A DNA stretch of 64,000 nt. Source: Penicillium oxalicum (taxonomy: Eukaryota > Ascomycota > Eurotiomycetes > Eurotiales > Aspergillaceae). The notes below the pieces were generated by a model. The model was not told the DNA's origin. It worked only from the letters and a program-made list of their open reading frames with translations, and made no database searches. Numbering within the stretch: position 1 is the first letter of the stretch; each line of letters starts with the position of its first letter. The position numbers and the translations under genes are program-made. Shown here one piece after another: positions 24,925 through 36,000 of this stretch. Where the stretch lies: the NCBI RefSeq assembly GCF_001723175.1, contig NC_064654.1, positions 1,178,001 through 1,242,000 on the forward strand, given 5' to 3'.

Positions 24925-26469
24925 CTTGACAGTTTCTTTGACACGGGTGGGAAGGGTGGTGAGGAAAGGAGGAGTCGGGGATCGGGGAAAGACAAGAGGC
25001 TGGAGATCGAAAAATTCGGGGAAGAAGAGGGAGAGGGGTGGAGGTTTTTGGCGGTGGAAAGGAACGCGAGGCAGAGAGCGACGAAATGGGTAACGGCTGG
25101 AAAAAACGGGAGAAAAAACTACAAACGGAGAAGGACATGCTGGCGGATGGGCTCGGCATCCGCGGTATGGGTACGGTACGGTACCACCTTGGCACCGGTC
25201 GACGTCGTTCTGTCGCCAGTTGAGGATTCGCAAGTTCTCAAGCGCTCTTTTCCGTGTACTCGAGTATGCTGGAGCTCTACAGCAGCAAAGTGACTACGAA
25301 TTTGAATACAATGTATTCCTCGATCACTACCTAGACATGCAGTAGGTACTTGGTCCACGATACAACTGACTAGTTGTACCTTCTCAACTATTTATTTTTT
25401 GCTTGTAGTATATTTTTTACTCACATGTATGGAAGTTTGACCGTACAGGACGTCCGACTCGTGTCATCTCCTACAATCCTGGAGACCTGGCCGGAGCATG
25501 TACTTGATTTGACTTAGCACATTCCATACTACCCCAAAGTACCCTCGCCAGCCGGTCGACAGTTGACAGTTCTCCCAGTTCTGCCCGCCTGCGGGCCGAC
25601 TATGCAAAGTCCGCCGGGCGCACTGGAGCCGAACTGGCCTAAAGGAGCCTAGTCTGACCGTGGCCATGGCATCTCATATCGGCGGTCGCACTGGTAACTG
25701 GCAGAGCTGCCACAGTCACTTAGGAACCCACCGTACATGAGGGAAGCCCAAGTCACGAGTCAAGTCACGCTCAGGCTCCATCAAGCCCCCCGGCACTCCT
25801 ATTCAACACTCTTTTCGGAAATACTTCTCTGCACATCCCCCACGATTAGCTTTGTGGCGTTCCTTATTGACCTACGTTTTGGGTATAAGCAGCAGCCTCA
25901 GCCATGTGGAAACACTTGCAAACAAAGGAGATTCTCATTCGAGGATCTACAACGTCATCCGGCTGATTGGCTCATTGGAGAACTATAGACCGACTCTGGA
26001 TGATCTCGCCATCGAGCCATGTCCGATTGCCCACGTGAAGCGCATACATAGGGTATCCCATAAAGCAATTCCATCGAACATGCTCTTACCTCTCACCTGG
26101 CTTGACTCGAGAACAAAGAACATCCCTTGTGGAGACGGCATCAAGTTCTGCTTGAGATGAGCCCTCGGCAGGTGGAAGAAATTACCCAATGAGGGTTTGA
26201 ATAGCACGGCCGTCGGTGGTTCTGGATACAGACAGCAACCTAGCGCAACCTAGAGCAACCTCAGATCATCGAGGAAACACATCGTCCTGACTTCAACCCA
26301 AGATGGCTATAAAGACCTCCATCTCCTTCGCCCTGTCAATTCTTCATCACGATCATCAACCGTCGGTCCTCGTCTTCAATTGCCAGTTCCAGTCTCCAGC
26401 CAATCCAAATCCCTTCATTCACTTTATTCAATCTTCATTTCAAACCTTTCTCTTCTACCACTTCTCAAC
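24925..26469. promoter_or_regulatory. divergent intergenic region IDH1 / ppgA with ppgA TATA box
   Basis: Upstream region of both genes. A TATAAAG at 26308-26314 lies 156 bp before the ppgA start codon. Three near-identical 10-base units (GCAACCTAGC type) lie in tandem at about 26236-26262, just upstream of it, and may be a binding-site cluster. No coding feature is convincing between 25000 and 26300. Confidence 0.5.
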
Positions 26470-27015
26470 ATGAAGTTCGTCAACATCGCCCTTGCCCTCA
26501 TGGCAGCCACTGCTGTCTCGGCCGCTCCTGGTCGTACCATGCAGAAGTGGTGCGGTCATCCCGGTCAGGGTTGTGCCAAGCGCTCCGCTGAGCCTGCTCC
26601 CGTTGCCATCGCCGAGCCTGAGCCCGTTGCTGCTCCTGGCCGTACCATGCAGAAATGGTGTGGTCACCCTGGCCAGGGCTGTGCCAAGCGCTCCGCTGAG
26701 CCTGCTCCTGTTGCTGTTGCCGAGCCTGAGCCCGTCCCCGCCCCTGGTCGTACCATGCAGAAGTGGTGCGGTCACCCTGGTCAGGGGTGCTACATGATGA
26801 AGCGCACCGCCGATGTGACCTTCGAGGTCAAGCGCTCCGCCGATGCTCTCGCTGAGGCTATGGCTGAGGCCCAGCCCGCTGCCCTTCAGAAGTGGTGCGC
26901 CCACCCTGGCCAGGGCTGTGCCAAGGTCAAGCGCACCGCTGACGCTGTTGAGGAGGTCAAGCGCTCTGCTGCGGCTCTCGCCGAGGCCATCGCCTCCATG
27001 GAGGATGAGGAGTAG
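26470..27015 (+). CDS. ppgA: alpha-factor-like mating pheromone precursor
   Basis: Single-exon precursor of 181 residues for a secreted peptide pheromone of the alpha-factor type, read by a Ste2-like receptor on the opposite mating type. The methionine at 26470 (MKFVNIALALMAATAVSA) gives a clean signal peptide, cleaved after about residue 18; upstream in-frame methionines only add a leader. Four pheromone units follow: KWCGHPGQGC at residues 26-35, 62-71 and 98-107, and KWCAHPGQGC at 141-150. Lys-Arg sites for a Kex2-type protease are at 37-38, 73-74, 111-112, 121-122, 154-155 and 164-165. Spacers consist of X-Ala/X-Pro dipeptides, fitting a Ste13-type aminopeptidase. The last spacer (after 165) ends without a peptide. 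Aspergillaceae pheromones share the WCxxxGQxC pattern, so the family call is secure; the exact mature ends are inferred. Confidence 0.95.
   Translation: MKFVNIALALMAATAVSAAPGRTMQKWCGHPGQGCAKRSAEPAPVAIAEPEPVAAPGRTMQKWCGHPGQGCAKRSAEPAPVAVAEPEPVPAPGRTMQKWCGHPGQGCYMMKRTADVTFEVKRSADALAEAMAEAQPAALQKWCAHPGQGCAKVKRTADAVEEVKRSAAALAEAIASMEDEE
26524..26793 (+). repeat. 108-bp tandem repeat inside ppgA
   Basis: Residues 19-54, 55-90 and the start of the next unit repeat with a 36-residue (108-bp) period (PGRTMQKWCGHPGQGC plus spacer). Base identity between units is high, so unit number could vary between strains by slippage or unequal exchange. Confidence 0.9.
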
Positions 27016-27756
27016 AGGTGAGTCGCCACGCCACTGTTGAAGTAGATATTTGAAAGAACGCTAATGCTGTCGTCCATAGTGTCTCCAACCTCTTCCGATG
27101 CTCTCTGGTCTTGTCGTACAGCAACCTCCATTGATGTTTTGACACCATTGAAACATCCCTTGCCAAGTACCACCAGCTTGACGCTGGGTGAGGATTGATT
27201 TGCTTAGCTTTTTCTATGGCGTACACTCTTTTTCTTCTCATCATCCTGGCCATATAAACCGTTATGCTCGCGCTTGATTTTGTTTTTCCTATTTTCTTCT
27301 TCCCCAAAGAAAATCTGTGGACACCACCAATCCAAAACTGGGGGCTGGGCAGTCTTTATACTTAGATAGGTACAACTTAGCATCGTTTGCTACAGATCTC
27401 GGTTTCACTTTTTCTTTGAGACGCTCCAGTCGATTGCAGGATTTGGTAGTTTTGAAGCAAGCCTCCACCACGATTGTATTGCATTCACTTTGGAGTCAAA
27501 ACATCGACCAAGGATTTCTGTCAACTTAAGCAGCGGTTATTTTCCATGTCTTGTGAATTCCACTTACATTGATACCGAAAGACACACTTGGTTCTTGAAC
27601 GAACTTTTAATTTTCAATTACGTTTGTCTTCACGGCCAGTCCTGTTCTGAACGGCAGGGATTGCAAGTGGAGGTATTCTGGCTGGGTTGTGTCGGGATAA
27701 ACACCAAGACAAATGATGATATAATGCAGTTTTCATCCATCTTTTTATCGACATCT

Positions 27757-27827
27757 TCCCATATGGTCCAGCGGTCAGGATCACCCGCTTTCACCGGGTA
27801 GGCCCGAGTTCGACTCTCGGTATGGGA
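27757..27827 (+). tRNA. tRNA-Glu (anticodon UUC)
   Basis: The acceptor stem TCCCATA pairs fully with TATGGGA. D arm GTCCAGCGGTCAGGAT, anticodon stem ACCCG/CGGGT around the loop CTTTCAC (anticodon TTC), T arm CCGAG TTCGACT CTCGG. 71 nt, no intron. A T5 run a few bases downstream fits a Pol III terminator. Confidence 0.95.
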
Positions 27828-28911
27828 GCTTTCTTTTTCTATCTTGAGTTTTTTGGCCCCGGTTCTCGATGGAATTTCTTTTTAATGATGTATGTGCGCA
27901 GGAATATCCGTTCCCTCCAATGACGAGATTTCTACCTGTCAGGCCAGGGTCGGAGTCTCCGGCCTTCGAGGTAATGAATCATTTGCTACCACCTCACCCA
28001 TTGTAGGTAATACCTGACACTTCAAGGCTGAAGAATGTCTACTGACTGTCTGCTCCTTGATAATTTCTCAAAGATCTCTTCTTGACCCAGAGTTTTGTCA
28101 CTTTCTTAGATGCCGAAAAGCCACCAGTATGGCAGCACACGCGGGCTTCACTTAAAGGTACGACCATGCTATCAACAACACACGGCCCATCGAGTTGCTG
28201 TTGTACCGAAGAGGGAGGTTGATTTCTCTGCCATACCTATGTACATTCACTGGGTTATCGCCTGCCATTGATTCCATATCTGCTGCCGCGATAGTCGGCC
28301 CAGGTCCTGCAAAATGATATTTTATGTCCCACGGCCTTGACAGATGGTACAATATGATCTGTACACTCGGAATCTATTATCACACCGAGGTATCACCAAC
28401 CTTGGCAACCACGCATAGTTCAATCGAATAGGTGCTATCAGAAGCTCAACGGCCTAATACTTGGGTGTCAGACAAACATTCAGTGTTGTACAATCAAGGA
28501 TCTTGCTGTATACTTGTCATTTCGATCATCTACGGGACGATCTCAAGTTCTCTCAAGTTCTTACCACCGCGATCTCAGAGGACCGCTCAGCGCTTCTTGG
28601 GTAGATAGTAACCAGATATTGCCAGGCAGAGACATGCGTGTTTAATTTGACGCGTAAAAGAACCATGTATGGTCAAAGTGCACTCAGTGGAGGAACTTAC
28701 CCGGAGTTACATGGGGTACCATCTTAGTTAGCTACAACCTACCTACGAATAATGATGTCCAATTTTCAACATGGTCGGGTGCTGCTCGGTATACTCATAG
28801 CATCAGACTTCCATGCAGTCATTCTCACAGATACTCAGGACCCCTTGGCGAGACAGGGCTGGTTCAACCCTGATGGTAAATAAATCTGTCAAAAACCTAT
28901 TAAAAATGTAT

Positions 28912-28938
28912 CCCCCCCCCCCCCCCCCCCCCCCCCCC
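28912..28938. repeat. 27-nt C homopolymer
   Basis: An unbroken run of 27 C between the two tRNA genes. Its true length is uncertain in any sequencing technology. Confidence 0.9.
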
Positions 28939-29265
28939 GGGCGTCTACTGTCCCTGATCAAGGTCCTTGTACAAATATCCTCAGAATCCATCAATCTTAT
29001 TGGCTGACGAAAAGAGCTAGACCTTGACTCGAACCTGGAGCTTATATGAATCAAGCTCTTTCGCACCTATCGGCATGCTTTTTTCCTACTAGTGCGCGCA
29101 ATTTTGACTACGAGTCGAGCGCAGGGTAGCTCACTTTGTGGAATTCTTGTGAACCTTTCAAAGGAGAGGATGAGAAACAAAAGCTATGTGGCTGAAACGT
29201 CAGTATGGATTCGGGTGATAAAGGGCATGGCCTGTGTCAACAGGAAAAAATCAAAAAAGGATACC

Positions 29266-29336
29266 TCCCATACCGAGAGTCGAACTCGGGCCTACCCGGT
29301 GAAAGCGGGTGATCCTGACCGCTGGACCATATGGGA
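29266..29336 (-). tRNA. tRNA-Glu (anticodon UUC), inverted copy
   Basis: Reverse complement of the 27757-27827 tRNA over its whole 71-nt length, with no differences seen. A T6 run follows on the minus strand (Pol III terminator). Flanking bases beyond the gene do not match the other copy. Confidence 0.95.
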
Positions 29337-30307
29337 TTGATATGGAAAGAGGTAGTTAAAAGTGTTAAATAAACAAAACACACTGCATGCTTGATGGAGC
29401 ACTCAACCAACCACAGATACCAGGTGTGGGCAATCAACAGACTGCCGTCGCTTGGTGCTTCAGGCGGACACTCAAAAACCCCTCGTTGCTCAGCATCATG
29501 TCGCGACGGGGGTTTGAACTTGATGTTAGTGAGCACATGCCCCAGTCGCTGCCGAAGGTTTTTTTGATGGTGGCCCTTTCGGTGTTGTACTTTAGACAGT
29601 TTCATTACCATCTCATCCCGCACCAAGCACAAGGGTCTGTCCGAACTATCGACACGCAGGTATTTGGCGAATAGATCGAAAGGAATATTGTTTACGTATA
29701 ATCAAATTGTCAAAGATGGGAGTGCATAGATAAGGATAGGACCGGGAGGGAATGGCGCATTTACAGCAGTATCTCCTGGCCCAACAGGGCTACTTATAGC
29801 TAAACGTGTATCGACAAGTTCGCCATCGAACCGAAAGCCCTAGAATAGCCCGGAATCCGCTGTTTGAAAGGCTCGAGCCATTGTATATTGGATAGTCGTG
29901 ACAACCAAATTGACCAGGTAATTGTGTGACACGAGTGCAGAGCGTCGCAGACAAAATGCGTCACATCGTATGCCTGGATCAGGATAGCCAATTTGGCAGT
30001 GGTCTGTTGGTCATAAGAGATGCTCGAATCAAGCCATAGAAAAGAGTCTCAAGCGTGAATGGGATCCTCCGATGGAGGAGGGGGAGTGGGATGAGGTAGT
30101 CTGGAGGCGTGGCTGTCAGACTCTCGCCCACATGGCCAGGAAATGCGAGCGTCTCATCATTAGATGGAGAGATGGGGTATCATTGAAATTTTGGGATGGC
30201 CAGACGTAGAGCATGGGCACGACAGAAAGAGGTGGAATGACATGACCGAGACGATCGTTGAAAGAGATAAAGAGAAGAAGAAGGCCAAAGGCGTAGAGCA
30301 ATGTAGA

Positions 30308-31215
30308 TCAGAACGCAATGCGTCGCTTGCGGCCCGTGTACTTGGAGTTTGCCTTGACGACCTTGCCCTTCTTCTGCATCTGCTCCTTCTTCCTCATAAT
30401 CCACTCCTTATCGCCCTTCCTGGGCGGACCACGCGCCTTCTTCACTTCCATCGCCTTCCTCCGCGCGTCCAGAACGTTCACGTCGTCCATGCCGTTGACA
30501 ACACCAGTGATGTCACCCGAGAGACCACCACCGCCCACGGTCAAGACCAGGTAGAGCTTGCTGTTCTTGGTGCCGGGGTCATCCTCCAGCATACCGGCGC
30601 CGAATCCAGCCTTGATAGCTGCACCGCTGATCATGCTTCGCTGGATATCGTTCTTGGGATAAAATTGACACACAGCACGCCCGCCACGACGCAGACTGGC
30701 ATAGAGGCCCTCGAAAAATCGCTTCAGACGTCCTTCGGGGCTGACGTCGCTTGTCTCAGCATTGCACAGCCACTGAATAGCACTGATACTGATGGCGGCA
30801 TCAAAAGTACCCGGGCGAAAAGGAACACCCTGCCCAATGTCTGCAAGGAACAGATCACCCTCCACCTCGCGCTGAAGGGCAACATCCAACATGCTAGGGG
30901 CAATGTCCATGCCCACCCATGTGTGTGGGCCACCATCTTCGGGAGAAACTTCAGACAGCATCTCACCCGATAAGCCCGAACCGCAGCCGAGGTCCAGAAT
31001 GAGAGATGGAGATTTTAAATCGAGCAGTTCGAGGGCACGCTGGGTCATTTCGGCCTGGATGTTCCGAATACGAGAGGATGTTGTGTATTTGCGGGATTCA
31101 TTGTCGTTATAGAAGAGATCGGGCGGGCTTTATATGTCAAGTTAGCTAATGTTCATCCATCACCCAGAGCATCCAGTATAACTCCAACATACAGAATATC
31201 CTCAGGACGCGACAT
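30308..31215 (-). CDS. BUD23: 18S rRNA (guanine-N7)-methyltransferase Bud23
   Basis: SAM-dependent methyltransferase that makes m7G on 18S rRNA and is needed for 40S export; it works only as a complex with Trm112. Exons 31215-31193 and 31127-30308 give 843 nt and 280 residues. The start MSRPEDIL continues across the intron as PPDLFYNDNESRKYTTSSRI. Motif I is ILDLGCGSGLSGE; later motifs are WVGMDIAPSML and DAAISISAIQWLCNA. The basic C-terminus (RGPPRKGDKEWIMRKKEQM, then KYTGRKRRIAF) is characteristic of Bud23. It is divergent from SVP26 with 269 bp between the start codons. Confidence 0.95.
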
Positions 31216-31484
31216 GATGGGCGGTTTGGGAGAATGTTCAACCGATTTCTCAAATTTGTCGATCAGAAAATAAATTGCGGAAGCGGAAGATCGTTCAATT
31301 TTTTGGAGAGCGGGGTGGACACCTGAATAGCTAGGCACTCAAGTCGCCGGGAGCGTCATTTGGGTCGGTGGAGTCTAATTTTGGTATCACCTGAGCCTTA
31401 TGTGAATGTTATCCGCAGCCAACTCTCCGCCACTCTCCGTTTCCTATTTTCCTTACAACAGTTTATTCTGTTTCTCCAGCCAAC

Positions 31485-32264
31485 ATGTGGATTTTACCTC
31501 TTGTAGGCTACCTCGGGGTGATTGTCGGATTTTGCTTCCTGACACTTGCAATTGGTCAGTGGTCTCCAAAAACTTCATAGTGGTCGAGATGCCAGACTAC
31601 GTCAGGTCAGCCCCGAGACACAGCTAACACCGCTTCAGCATCCGGCTTGTATTACCTCTCTGAACTGGTCGAGGAACATACTGTCTTTGCTCGAAAACTG
31701 CTCAGTCGTCTCATATACTCCATCATCGGCATTCAAGTCCTCCTCGTCCTGTTCGATCGATTCCCCATCTCGCTTTCCCTCCTCAGCATCTTCTCCCACC
31801 TGGTCTACGCCAGCAACCTGCGTCGCTTCCCCCTGGTCAAATTGACTGACCCACTGTTCATTCTATCCTGCGTGCTGGTCGTCATCAATCACTGGCTATG
31901 GTTCCGCCACTTCTCAACGCCAATCCCTGCGACAAGACGCAATGAGGGTAACTGGCGCCAGCCCTACCAGGTGGATTATAGTGACATGCCCTCGTTCTCG
32001 GAAGTGGCGTCCTACTTTGGCCTGTGTGTCTGGTTGGTGCCCTTTGCTTTGTTTGTCAGTCTGAGCGCGGGCGACAATGTCCTTCCGACCATGGGCACCG
32101 AATACGCGAGCAGTGCGCACGCCAGTCACGTCCGAAGCTCATCTGAAAGCAAAGCGAAGAACAAGGGAATGGCAAAGGCTTTGGTGGATGGTGTACGAGA
32201 ATGGGCTGGAGAGACTGGCGAGCTGATGGGGCTCTGGAAAGGTGACCGCACCAGGCGGTTCTGA
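31485..32264 (+). CDS. SVP26: ER-Golgi cargo adaptor Svp26/Erv26-type membrane protein
   Basis: Multi-spanning membrane protein of COPII vesicles that helps load glycosyltransferases and other type II proteins for ER export. Exons 31485-31554 and 31639-32264 give 696 nt and 231 residues. The first membrane segment (MWILPLVGYLGVIVGFCFLT) is in exon 1. Further segments are at about residues 45-65 and 85-105, and one near 145-165 (SYFGLCVWLVPFALFVSL). HWLWFRHF and EVASYFGLCVWLVPF are typical blocks. The C-terminal tail is hydrophilic and cytosolic by family precedent. It converges with the RhoGAP gene. Confidence 0.9.
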
Positions 32265-33076
32265 GGCGCATTGGTATCGGGAAAGAAAATCCAGGCGTAG
32301 CTGTGTGTCTCTTTAACGATATATAATGAATCGATTCGAAATCACGTTTGTGTTTTGATTGAAGGTGCATTTTAATGCTCGCAGCGTCGAATCTTTACAT
32401 CAAAAACTACGTTGAAATCTCTACAGCGATACGGGGGCCTGGCGCGATTACATTCCGCAGCGAAAATCACGTCCAATTTGATTCTTTCTCGAAGGAAGTC
32501 AGGCGTGGAAACCATAAAGACAAACTCAGTTGGAATACCAGAAACTCATAGAACAAAGTCGGAAAAAGAGAATCGGAAGAAAAGTGCAAAGGGAGAAAAA
32601 AGTGACGAAACCAGCAATGGCCATGTGGAGGAAGGAAAAGAGTTTAAGAGAAAAGGAAAAAAAAGAAGAGAAGGGGGTATAATGGCAGGTCAAGACCAGG
32701 GTCGATCCTGACAAATGGAAAAAAAAGAAGAGAAAAAAAAACCAGAAAGAAGAAAAGTAGACATTTCATGAACAAAGTTGCGCTGGGCCAATAGAAAAGG
32801 GAGTGTCCCTGTCCTGATTACCATTATCATTAAAGACCATCTCCGCGGGAACTTCACTGGTGGTAAGTGGGTGGTCAAAGTCGTCATTCTGCGTGCAAAT
32901 CATAATCGGTGAAAGAGACGTATAGAAGATGTCGAAAGTCAAATATGATGGCAAGTAAATAAGCGGCGCGGAAGGGGTAGCGTCGCTTAAATCTGACCGG
33001 GGGGAGAGGAGAAGTCATCAGGGGCTAGATGGTCCAAGGGTCAACTGGTATTCAATATTTCCTCTTTGAATTGTAA
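32265..33076. other. intergenic, convergent SVP26 / RhoGAP
   Basis: A-rich 3' flanks (A/G runs at 32560-32760). No gene seen. Confidence 0.5.
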
Positions 33077-36000
33077 TCACGTACTGCTTTCCATGAAAAG
33101 CATAGAGCTCTCTCGCCGCTTTGCTTTGGCGGAACGGGAATCGTTCGAAGTCGGATTCAACATGTCATTCATCGGTTGATATTGACTCGAGCCGCCGGGA
33201 ATGGTGCTGTATGTTTCGCTCTTGTGCGGTGGTTGTTCATAGGAAGGCTGCATTGGAATGAAACCGGTGTCGTAATTACGAATGTTGACCGCAGGGCCGG
33301 AGCCACTGTCTATTCCATGGAAAGCAGTCTTGTTGTACGACGGGGTAGGTATATCGGAAAACATTTGATGACGGGGTGAGCGGATATCATCTGGTGATAG
33401 ACTGTTTTCCACTTTCAGCTCCACGGCCGATGATGTGACCCCAGCATCACCGAAGATGCTGTCAAAGTCGGTCAAGAACGTTGAGAAGACGGGCGCAGGA
33501 ATGTTCAAAGTTGGCGCGAAGACAATGCCAACATTTCGAACCGTCATCTTATTGACATCCGAGTTGTTGACGATTTCAATCAAAAACAGCGAAAGTGCCC
33601 GCAATAGAGAAAGATTTGGCTTGGGCAGTTGATGCACTAAGGAGTTGAAAGCCGCCAATTTCTTCTGCTTGTCGTCAAGTTCTAATAAAGAGAGACCAAT
33701 CAGTATCAAGATAGGCGAAACGGGCAGAAAGTACCAGAAAAAGGAACAGAACCATACCTAGAACTCGAAGGAAATCCAGGTGAAGTTCCCGAGTAAGCAC
33801 GGTTGTTGGAAGTTCACGCAGGTATTGTTTGAAAAGAGAGGCGACAGCGTGAACGTCGTAATATTGATCTCCAGTCAAGAAGTCAACGTCTCCTTCATTG
33901 TTGAAACGCTCCTTTAATGCTTTGATAACCACATTCGAGCCGCTCAACCGGAAAATTCCTTCTTCCAAGGCCGCATCCTTGGCGTGCAGATATTCGATGC
34001 ACCGGTAGACAACAGCAGGAAGATCCGCCTCCACCCCGTGTGGGCCACAGTCTTGAACGGCTTCCGCCAGGGGAATGCCAAAGACAGGTTTCACGTTCTC
34101 CCTTCTTTCGACTAGCGTTGAAGAGGAATCGTTGGTGTGCCCAGCTAGGTCAAACGAGGAACGGGTGCGGAACCCCCAGATACTGCGCTTCTTTTCCTTG
34201 ACGGAGGTAGTGGATGTTGTTGGTTTGTTGCCCCATGCCCCTGCGTCTTGGATGACCGCTCCGTTGGTGGGCGCGGAGATGATCTTGGGGGATTGTGAGG
34301 CCGCGTCAATGGAGTGCTGGTGATACTCACGTATTTCGTTCGCCAAAGCTTGAGGAATACGCGGGGACCGGGATGCAAACTCCAGAGAGGATCCAATAAT
34401 GGGAGGCTCTTCAGCGACCGTATCATCAAAGCGTATGCCCGTCACGGAACTTCTACCATCATGGTCGGGACTGTCGACGCCGCGAGCGGTGTGTTTGCTT
34501 CCGCTGTCGGACCGTTTCGTCTTTGCAGCAGCCGCAGACGACCTGGATTGGACTGACTGCTGTGTCCTGGATGATGTGCCGCGGCTCTCGGCATCTGAAG
34601 AAGATGGCTCCACATATTCCATTAGTGCATCGACCCATTGATCGCGCTCCTCGTCGCTCTCTGCACACAGCACATGGCGAACATGTGCCGACGAGTCCTT
34701 CTTCTTCGGCTCCAAGATCAGGAATGCGTGCCGATATTGGTTGTCGTAATCTTCTTCGGAGGCTGGCGGCGAATTCGCGTTCTGAGACTGCTTGCCGATT
34801 TGCGCATGGAGAAGCTTGATGTTCCCCATATGGGCCCCACCAGGAGACTCAAAGTACTTCAACTCAGGCCCATGAAGCACAAAATAGCGGGCTTTCCAGC
34901 CACCGAAATTCTTCCCGCGCTTGGTGAGGTAGCCTTCTTTTTCGAGGTTTGCCGTCAGGACCCCGCGGCATTTCGTGGGCTGCATGACCCGGGCCCTTCA
35001 AAAGACTAGTCTCGTCGTCCCGAGGCTCGATAGCATCGTTTGTGAGGAATTGACAAAGCACTAGTGCCGCTCTTTCGTCCAACGGGGTGTCAAGGAGGCT
35101 ATCAAAGTACATATTGAGCGCCGCGCGGCGCGCGTCAACCTTGGCTGGGGAGTGACCACTGAAAATGCTGCGATCCGGCAATCTACCGGAGAGAGTGGCT
35201 GATTGCCGAATTTGCTGGTCCAAACTGGGCAATGACCCAATAACCTTCTCGACACGCCAAAGCTCCGCCATTTGGGAGCGCGAGATCACACTCAAAGTGA
35301 AGACAGGTTCTTCATCCAGAGGCTTCAGGGCCATGTAGCTGTGTCTCGAGGGGCGCAATCGGGAGGAAGACACCCGCACTTGTACAAGAGGCAGAGCGTT
35401 CGGTGATAGAAGGAGACCGGGATACTCCTCCGATACTAGACCTTGATAGATAGTCGTTTCGGGGAATTGCGGTGATCTTGGGCTGTCTATCTTAACAGTG
35501 GGATCAATTGAGGGGACCTGATCACTTTTTCTTCCGCTTGTAGATTGGCCATAGGCGTTTGAGAAGCCGCCTGGATTGTTTCCGGCTCTCGGGGAAGTGG
35601 GAAGACCACTACCACCGAAGGCTGCCTGGGTCGCAAGATCACGAGGCATTCGTGGAAGAGGTGATCCGAGAGGCCGATCCTCCGGTCTCGGGCTCATCGG
35701 TAGTCCGGGGCTCTTGGGCATCGACGCAATTGACCGGTTATTTGACCCGGGAAGATTGGACCGCGAATTGAGCATTGAGCCTAGAGAGCCAGTAGCGCCA
35801 ACATTTGGTGGCGATCGTGTCACAAGCTCACGAGGCAACTCGGATGAGCCACCACCGTAGGATGCACTTGCATTCGCCACTCCGTCCAACGGGTCAAATC
35901 TGGGTACATTGTGAGATCCAGGCGCCCCGGTTTCTTGATGCAGCGCGGTCTCGCGATCACGATCATCCTCTTCGCGTGTTTTCCTCCTTCCACGACTCAG

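Larger units (their letters stand above)
27016..30307. other. 3.3 kb non-coding region with two tRNA-Glu genes and a C tract
   Basis: Between ppgA and BUD23. Apart from the two tRNAs and the C tract listed separately, I find no gene; open frames (such as 29237-29632 minus) overlap the tRNA or lack any family signal. A short direct duplication (TCAAGTTCTC/TCAAGTTCTT) is at about 28541-28562. Confidence 0.5.
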
